A DNA stretch of 36,315 nucleotides, from contig CAIXGU010000009.1 in assembly GCA_903919045.1 (NCBI GenBank), forward strand, positions 1 through 36,315. Direction: 5' to 3'. The notes beneath the pieces were generated by a model that saw only the letters and a list, made by a program, of their open reading frames with translations, had not been told where the DNA came from and did no database searches. The position numbers and the translations under genes are program-made. This document shows positions 35,178-36,315 of this stretch, piece after piece. Positions within the stretch are counted from its first letter, which is position 1; every line of letters begins with the position of its first letter. Source of the stretch: an uncultured Eubacteriales bacterium. Lineage in GTDB: Bacteria > Bacillota > Clostridia > Saccharofermentanales > UBA5734.

Positions 35178-36082
35178 GCGATGCGGTCCCCGCCGGCCAG
35201 GACCGCGCCGAGGAGCTTGCGCTCCAGGAGCGCGAGTATCGGGCCTTCCGTCGGCTGCGCCGGCATCTCGATGTGGAGGGCGAAGCTCGCGGTGAGACTC
35301 TCCCGCGTGCCGTCCTTCTCCGCGACGAGCGCGGCGACGCGCTCCCGCAGCCGCTCGGCCACGGTCCTCAGCCCGGCGTGCCCCGTATTGCGCATCACGA
35401 CGAGGAAGGTCTCCTCCGCGGCCCGCGCGACCCAGTCCTGCTCGGAGCGCATGCTCGTCCGCAGCGACGCGCCCACGACCCGGGCGGCTTCGGTCGCGAA
35501 GGCCTCGCCGTGCCGGGCCTTGAGCCGGGCGTAGCCGTCGATCGCGACGAGCACGAGGGAGAGCGGATAACGGGTGGAGCGCGCCCGCGCGAGTTCGCGC
35601 GGCAGCCGCACGTCGATCGACTTCCGGTCGAGCAGGCCCGTCGCGGGGTCCAGCGTGGAACCCATCTCCACCTGGTCGAGCAGCGCCTGCAGCTCCGTGG
35701 CGTCGATGCGCGCGCCGCCCTGCGCCACGAGCGTCCCGGTCAGGTCGCGCATCGCCTCGACGACGACGCCCTTCCCGCCCGTCTGGAGCGGGATCGCGCT
35801 CGTGAGCCAGATCCGGCCCCTATGGAACTCGAACCGGTCGAGCCGGACGTTGTCCCGGAAGGCCTGCGCCGCGAGGCAGTTCCGGCAGGCCTCCTCGCCG
35901 CTCCAGAAGCCGCGGCACGCGGACGGAGGGGACGTCGCGCCCTCGGCGACCCGTTCGGTCACGCGACGCGCGACGGGGTCGACCACGCGGAGGACGTCGT
36001 AGAGCTCCCCCTTCTTCTCCAGGAGATCGACGATGCGGTCGATGGTGCCGTTCTCCTCGGGCTCGAACGACTGCGCTGTCAT
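35174..36082 (-). CDS. PAS-like Cys-motif sensor protein with degenerate GGDEF domain
   Basis: CRGFWSGEEACRNCLAAQAF cysteine motif; LDPATGLLDRKSIDVRLPRELARARSTRYPLSLVLVAIDGYARLKARHG...WVARAAEETFLVVM (AAEET in place of GGDEF). Confidence 0.85.
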   Translation of the reverse strand: MTAQSFEPEENGTIDRIVDLLEKKGELYDVLRVVDPVARRVTERVAEGATSPPSACRGFWSGEEACRNCLAAQAFRDNVRLDRFEFHRGRIWLTSAIPLQTGGKGVVVEAMRDLTGTLVAQGGARIDATELQALLDQVEMGSTLDPATGLLDRKSIDVRLPRELARARSTRYPLSLVLVAIDGYARLKARHGEAFATEAARVVGASLRTSMRSEQDWVARAAEETFLVVMRNTGHAGLRTVAERLRERVAALVAEKDGTRESLTASFALHIEMPAQPTEGPILALLERKLLGAVLAGGDRIA

Positions 36083-36152
36083 GGTCGGCGCTCCTCTCCA
36101 TGCTCGGGCGTCCGCGGCGGGCGGCGCCCCATCGTGCCACAGGCCGGCTGCG

Positions 36153-36315
36153 CTAGGATCCGAGGACCGCGAGGAACTCCTTCGGATCGAGGATGCGGAT
36201 GCGGCGCCCTTCCCGGTTCAGGGCCTCGGCCTTCTCCCGGCGGGACGTCCGCGAGGCGCCGGCGGCGCCCCTGGCGGCGCGTCCGCCCGGCTTCGCGTGC
36301 GCGTGCCCCGCGCCG
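36153..36315 (-). CDS. C-terminal fragment of a protein, possibly BRCT-like tail
   Basis: Minus-strand open frame ending ...SRREKAEALNREGRRIRILDPKEFLAVLGS*; resembles the C-terminal end of BRCT domains but is too short to be sure. Confidence 0.35.
   Translation of the reverse strand, partial: GAGHAHAKPGGRAARGAAGASRTSRREKAEALNREGRRIRILDPKEFLAVLGS

Overview
High-GC chromosomal window, probably from a Bacillota/Clostridia-like bacterium (CtsR/McsA, Asp23-like domain, Gx-transporter/NusG-II pair). It is densely packed with mostly housekeeping and accessory metabolic genes. I see no rRNA, tRNA, CRISPR array, transposase or prophage. Main blocks: (i) ctsR-mcsA with a divergent CtsR-like box; (ii) MATE, DUF6062-like, 8-oxoG glycosylase, P-loop/Asp23-like protein, YebC, YigZ, NUDIX; (iii) putative glycoside hydrolase, SHOCT protein, serS, zinc-ribbon membrane protein; (iv) a four-gene, 4-bp-overlapping operon: Crp/Fnr regulator, alpha/beta hydrolase, a giant GNAT-AAC(3)-GNAT fusion, M29 aminopeptidase. 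It is divergent from a His-rich ferredoxin plus cupin, with a palindrome centred exactly at -41.5 of the predicted ferredoxin promoter; (v) a small secreted acidic repeat protein flanked by about 49-bp near-identical inverted hairpin repeats plus diverged 58-bp-period units; (vi) a LarA-like racemase/epimerase reading frame broken by one in-frame TAA, next to a KDG-kinase-like PfkB; (vii) flavodoxin, pirin, ChrA, phosphoesterase, cytosolic-looking BMP protein, nitroreductase; (viii) an operon with two arylsulfotransferase-like paralogs; (ix) an EetA/EetB-like locus with a lipoprotein under an AT-rich palindromic promoter and a Cys-rich, degenerate-GGDEF protein. The strongest candidates for follow-up are the flanking inverted repeats, the GNAT-AAC(3)-GNAT fusion, the Crp site geometry, the interrupted LarA homolog and the EET-like locus.
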